From G963665405 sp963665405 (GTDB taxonomy: Bacteria > Chloroflexota > Dehalococcoidia > Lucifugimonadales > G963665405), in assembly GCA_963665405.2 (NCBI GenBank), contig OY762261.2, positions 310,001 to 374,000 on the forward strand: 64,000 nucleotides of DNA, written 5' to 3'. How positions within the stretch are numbered: position 1 is the first letter of the stretch; every line of letters starts with the position of its first letter. Position numbers and translations under genes: made by a program. The notes below the pieces were generated by a model, which saw only the letters and a list, made by a program, of their open reading frames with translations, searched no databases and was not told the DNA's origin. Shown piece after piece: positions 59,862-64,000 of this stretch.

Positions 59862-60317
59862 TCACTCGGTCGAGACCTGATCGGCACGGCCATCGAGCGC
59901 TGCCCGCATCGTGTGCCACCCCAGGGTAGCGCACTTGACACGAACGGGGAAGCGGGCGACGGTCGACAGCGCCTCCAGATCGCCCAGCCCGTCGGGGTCG
60001 TAGCTGGACTCCATGCCGCGGGTGATCATCTCACGGAATCGGCCGAACACTCGTTCGGCCTCCTCCCTGCTCTTCCCAATCACGGCCTCGGTCATGAGGG
60101 AGGTGGCCGACTTGGAGATCGCACACCCCGCGCCCTGGAACCCGATGTCTGTTATCACACCGTCCTGTACCTTCAGCTCGACTGTGAAGTCGTCTCCGCA
60201 GAACGGGTTGAACCCGTGAGAGGATCCCGTGGCGTCGGCCAGGCGCTTGAAGTTGCGAGGCCGTACGTTGTGATCCATTATCACTTCCTGGTACAGCTCC
60301 TGAAGGTCCGACGTCAA
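59862..60317 (-). CDS. sufU: SufU Fe-S cluster assembly sulfurtransferase/scaffold
   Basis: A 151-residue SufU with NPFCGDDFTVEL, GAGCAISKSATSL and VKCATLGWHTM, the three Cys plus Asp that bind zinc, and the SufU-specific insertion (ERVFGRFREMITRGMESSYDP) between the second and third Cys. Its ATG overlaps the sufD stop by 4 bp. This is the standard SufU position after sufD in Gram-positive-type suf operons. Confidence 0.94.
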   Translation of the reverse strand: MTSDLQELYQEVIMDHNVRPRNFKRLADATGSSHGFNPFCGDDFTVELKVQDGVITDIGFQGAGCAISKSATSLMTEAVIGKSREEAERVFGRFREMITRGMESSYDPDGLGDLEALSTVARFPVRVKCATLGWHTMRAALDGRADQVSTE

Positions 60318-61663
60318 GCGACACCCTCATACCGGAAGGCCGGGAGCGTCCCTGCGACCAGCCGGTCGAGATGGTCCCTAAACGGCTCGAGCTTGACGGT
60401 CTCGATGATCTCGCTGGCGAACCCGTGAATCAGCAGAGACAGCGCAGTGCCGTGGTCGAGACCCCGACTTCTCATGTAGAACAGCGCCTCGGTGGCCACC
60501 GCACCGACCGTGGCACCGTGGGTACACATCACGTCGTCGGCGTATATCTCCAGGCTGGGCTTCGTGTTGACCCGCGCGCCCGCGGACAGGATCAGGTTCT
60601 TGTCCGACTGGTCGGAGTAGGTCTTCTGGGCACCCTGCCGGACCAGGACCCGTCCACTGAACACGGCCCTCGACTTCCCTGCAAGGATGCCCTTGAAGCG
60701 CTGGCTGCTGCTCGCCTGCGGCTTGGCGTGGTCGATGTTGATGTGATTGTCGATGTGCTGGGTGCCCGACGTGAGGTACAGCCCTCGCAGAACACAGGAG
60801 CTTCCCGGTCCGTCCAGCGCCACGTACAGGCCGTTCCTCGCCACGGACGCCCCGACCGCGAACGGGATGGACGAGAAGGTGCTGTCACGGCCCTGGTACA
60901 CGTGAGTCGTGCCGATGTGGAACGCCTTGGAGCTCTCCATCAGATATCGGTAGTGGTCGATCGAGGCGCCCTCTCCGACCACTATCTCGACGACCGCGTT
61001 GGTGAAGTAGCGCGACTCCGTCAGGCCAATATAGCTCTCCACCAGGCTGAGCGTCGAGTTCTCCTCCGCGACCACCAGGATCCGCGGATGGGTGACGATG
61101 GGCCGATCGCGATCGGTCGTCACGAAGACCAGGTGCACCGGGGCCTCGGGCGAGCTGCCGCTGGGGACTCGAACGAGGGCGGCATCCTGGATGAATGCGG
61201 TGTTGACCGCGGCGAAGCCGTCCTCTTCGAGCACGGCGTACCTGCCCAGGTGCCTCTCTGCCGTGTCTCCGTTTGCCGCCAGGCCGGCCGTCAGCGGGGC
61301 CGCCATGTAGCCGGTGGACTCGGATCCAGGCGAGGACAGTGCCTCGGAGTAGTGGCCGTCTACGAAGACCAGTGTCGTCCAGCCGTCGTCCCAGGGCGTG
61401 ACCGCCCGGATGTCGGCCTCCGTAACCGGGATCGTCTTCCGCTCGAACGGGTACTCGAAGGTTGCCTTCGCGATGGGGCCGACGCTGGTGTACTTCCACT
61501 CTTCGTTGCCCCGGGTTGCGGTCGGGAAGCCCAGCCTGGCGAACGACGAGAAGCCCCGTTCCCTTAGCTGGTTCAGCCAGAGCGGGCTGCTCCCGTCCAG
61601 GCGAGCGTTCAGAGTCTGGAAATCCAGCCGGTATTTGTCCTGTTCTGTGGCTACTTCAACCAC
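60314..61663 (-). CDS. sufD: Fe-S cluster assembly protein SufD
   Basis: A SufD subunit of the SufBCD scaffold: about 449 residues ending in RYEGVA, with the beta-helix core and the C-terminal SDQSDKNLILSAGARVNTKP, EIYADDVMCTHGATVGAVA and YMRSRGL characteristic of SufB/SufD. I prefer GTG 61663, 9 nt after GGAGAG; GTG 61699 adds 12 residues but its GGAGG is too close. SufD with SufB and SufC assembles and hands over 4Fe-4S clusters. Confidence 0.93.
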   Translation of the reverse strand: MVEVATEQDKYRLDFQTLNARLDGSSPLWLNQLRERGFSSFARLGFPTATRGNEEWKYTSVGPIAKATFEYPFERKTIPVTEADIRAVTPWDDGWTTLVFVDGHYSEALSSPGSESTGYMAAPLTAGLAANGDTAERHLGRYAVLEEDGFAAVNTAFIQDAALVRVPSGSSPEAPVHLVFVTTDRDRPIVTHPRILVVAEENSTLSLVESYIGLTESRYFTNAVVEIVVGEGASIDHYRYLMESSKAFHIGTTHVYQGRDSTFSSIPFAVGASVARNGLYVALDGPGSSCVLRGLYLTSGTQHIDNHINIDHAKPQASSSQRFKGILAGKSRAVFSGRVLVRQGAQKTYSDQSDKNLILSAGARVNTKPSLEIYADDVMCTHGATVGAVATEALFYMRSRGLDHGTALSLLIHGFASEIIETVKLEPFRDHLDRLVAGTLPAFRYEGVA

Positions 61664-61727
61664 CTTGCCGTGCTCTCCTGTTCTGGATTCTCGCCCCACC
61701 CCTCCGTTGAAAAGAGGAGAAGATTTC

Positions 61728-61790
61728 CCTGAGGGACACCCTCAGACTCCCGGCGAGGGGCTTCGTCTCTCTGCACTCCCCACCCGACCT
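61728..61790. repeat. Intergenic palindromic repeat copy between sufC and sufD
   Basis: CCCTGAGGGACACCCTCAGA, CTCCCGGCGAGGGGCTTCGT, CTCTCTGCACTCCCC. A canonical family copy within an operon. Confidence 0.8.
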
Positions 61791-61823
61791 GACTTTCCGT
61801 TCGGAATGACATGACGATGAGAC

Positions 61824-62588
61824 TCACGACCCGCTCGGAGCACCGGCGGCCTCTCTGACCCAGTCGTAGCCCTTCGACTCCAGCTCGGTTGCGAGCTCGC
61901 GCCCGCCGGACTTGACTATGCGCCCGTCTACCAGAACATGGACATGGTCGGGGACGACGTAGCTCAGGATTCGCTGGTAGTGCGTGACAAGAATGATGGC
62001 CCGCTCAGGGTCCCGTAGCTGGTTCACGGCGTTGGCTACGATCTTCAGCGCATCGATGTCGAGCCCGGAGTCCGTTTCGTCCAGGAGCGCCAGCCTGGGA
62101 TCGAGCATCGCCATCTGGACGACCTCGCTGCGCTTCTTCTCACCCCCGGAGAAGCCCTCGTTCACCGACCGCTTCATCAGGTCGGCGTCGATCTCGACCA
62201 GCTTGACCTTCTCCTTGTAGAGGTTGTCGAACTCCCTGACGCTGAGCTCCGGCAGCTCGCGGTGCTTGCGGACGGCGTCGACGGCCGCTTTGAGGAACTG
62301 CCAGTTTCGGACCCCCGGCAGCTCGACGGGGTACTGGAAGGCCAGGAAGATGCCCGCGCGCGCGCGCAGGTCCGGCGTCATCTGCAGGAGGTCCTGGCCG
62401 ATGTAGCTGACCTCGCCAGCCGTGACCTTGTACTCCGCCCTGCCGGCGAGCACGTTGGCCAGCGTGCTCTTGCCGCTGCCGTTCGGACCCATTATCGCGT
62501 GGACCTCTCCGGCCTTGATGGTGAGGTCGATCCCTCTGAGGATCTCGGCGCCCTCGACGGACACGTGGAGCTTGCGGATTTCAAGCAT
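61824..62588 (-). CDS. sufC: SufC ATPase of the SUF scaffold
   Basis: A 254-residue ABC-type ATPase: Walker A IMGPNGSGKST, Q-loop LAFQYPVELPGV, the SufC form of the signature GFSGGEKKRSE, Walker B ALLDETDSGLD and H-loop LVTHYQRIL. It powers conformational changes of SufB-SufD. Length and motifs are normal. Confidence 0.97.
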   Translation of the reverse strand: MLEIRKLHVSVEGAEILRGIDLTIKAGEVHAIMGPNGSGKSTLANVLAGRAEYKVTAGEVSYIGQDLLQMTPDLRARAGIFLAFQYPVELPGVRNWQFLKAAVDAVRKHRELPELSVREFDNLYKEKVKLVEIDADLMKRSVNEGFSGGEKKRSEVVQMAMLDPRLALLDETDSGLDIDALKIVANAVNQLRDPERAIILVTHYQRILSYVVPDHVHVLVDGRIVKSGGRELATELESKGYDWVREAAGAPSGS

Positions 62589-62696
62589 AGAGTTAGGATT
62601 CTCCTTGGCACATCAGCCCGAGGCGGAGGGGACTATCGGACGCGCCCCCAGCCCGAGACGGCCGACGCGAAAGCATGCCGGATCGTCTCGGCGAGC

Positions 62697-64000
<1,304 letters not shown>

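Overview
The window reads as a high-GC bacterial chromosome segment, most likely from a Chloroflexota lineage near Dehalococcoidia/SAR202. This is an inference from gene content: an archaellin and ArlJ-like protein in an otherwise bacterial gene set, Thr/Pro-rich lipoproteins, a DUF3179 protein, a bacterial tetraether-synthase-like radical SAM protein, a fused aroK-aroB, and a SUF cluster built on SufU. No rRNA, tRNA or CRISPR array was recognised. Several genes are broken, so either the locus is decaying or the assembly carries a few indels.

Layout. 1-2.2 kb: end of an archaellum-type (type IV filament) locus with an ArlJ-like platform protein, an acidic partner and an archaellin. 2.2-11.5 kb: accessory DNA with intergenic repeats, a serpin remnant, a truncated transposase, a TPP-riboswitch-controlled thiV-like symporter, a complete IS1380-type element (7161-9043, 5-bp target duplication) and a decayed large serine recombinase. 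11.5-14.5 kb: M20 peptidase, an alpha/alpha-toroid protein and a SnoaL-like protein. 14.5-23.3 kb, minus strand: alaS-ruvX-aroE-aroKB-tauE and tgt-SDR, a housekeeping block for translation and shikimate synthesis. 23.7-25.8 kb: a second IS1380-type element (23828-25536, CTTAC duplication) splits a small membrane-protein gene that is restored in frame by in silico removal. 25.8-26.9 kb: an exosortase H-like gene pair.

27.1-31.7 kb: a DUF5679 zinc ribbon; a DUF3179 gene whose in-frame UGA falls exactly on the first Cys of its CPxC motif, followed by a stem-loop (candidate selenoprotein); and a tightly packed radical SAM (Tes-like)-SRPBCC-methyltransferase operon that may act on membrane lipids. 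31.8-36.3 kb: moxR-DUF58-TgpA-like operon. 36.5-44.7 kb: electron transfer, with a triple-cupredoxin lipoprotein, a lipoprotein with two nearly identical ethylbenzene-dehydrogenase-type haem domains, a cytochrome c, NrfD, a Tat-targeted Fe-S protein, a His/Glu-rich protein and a cytochrome c lipoprotein. The cytochrome and NrfD genes each show one frameshift.

44.9-57.6 kb: two SDRs with otsB, an ftsZ-like gene with a small upstream gene, PAC2, an EVE-domain protein with a repeat tail, aldo/keto reductase, DUF1802, Yip1, TatD, an LPG-synthase-like flippase and a peptide-binding lipoprotein. 57.6-64 kb: the SUF Fe-S cluster operon sufB-sufC-sufD-sufU-Rieske-sufS-sufU2, cut at the right edge inside sufB.

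A family of intergenic palindromic repeats (two hairpins joined by a CCGGGAGTCTGAGGG core) recurs about ten times, including inside operons. One copy is disrupted by a 23-nt poly-G tract.
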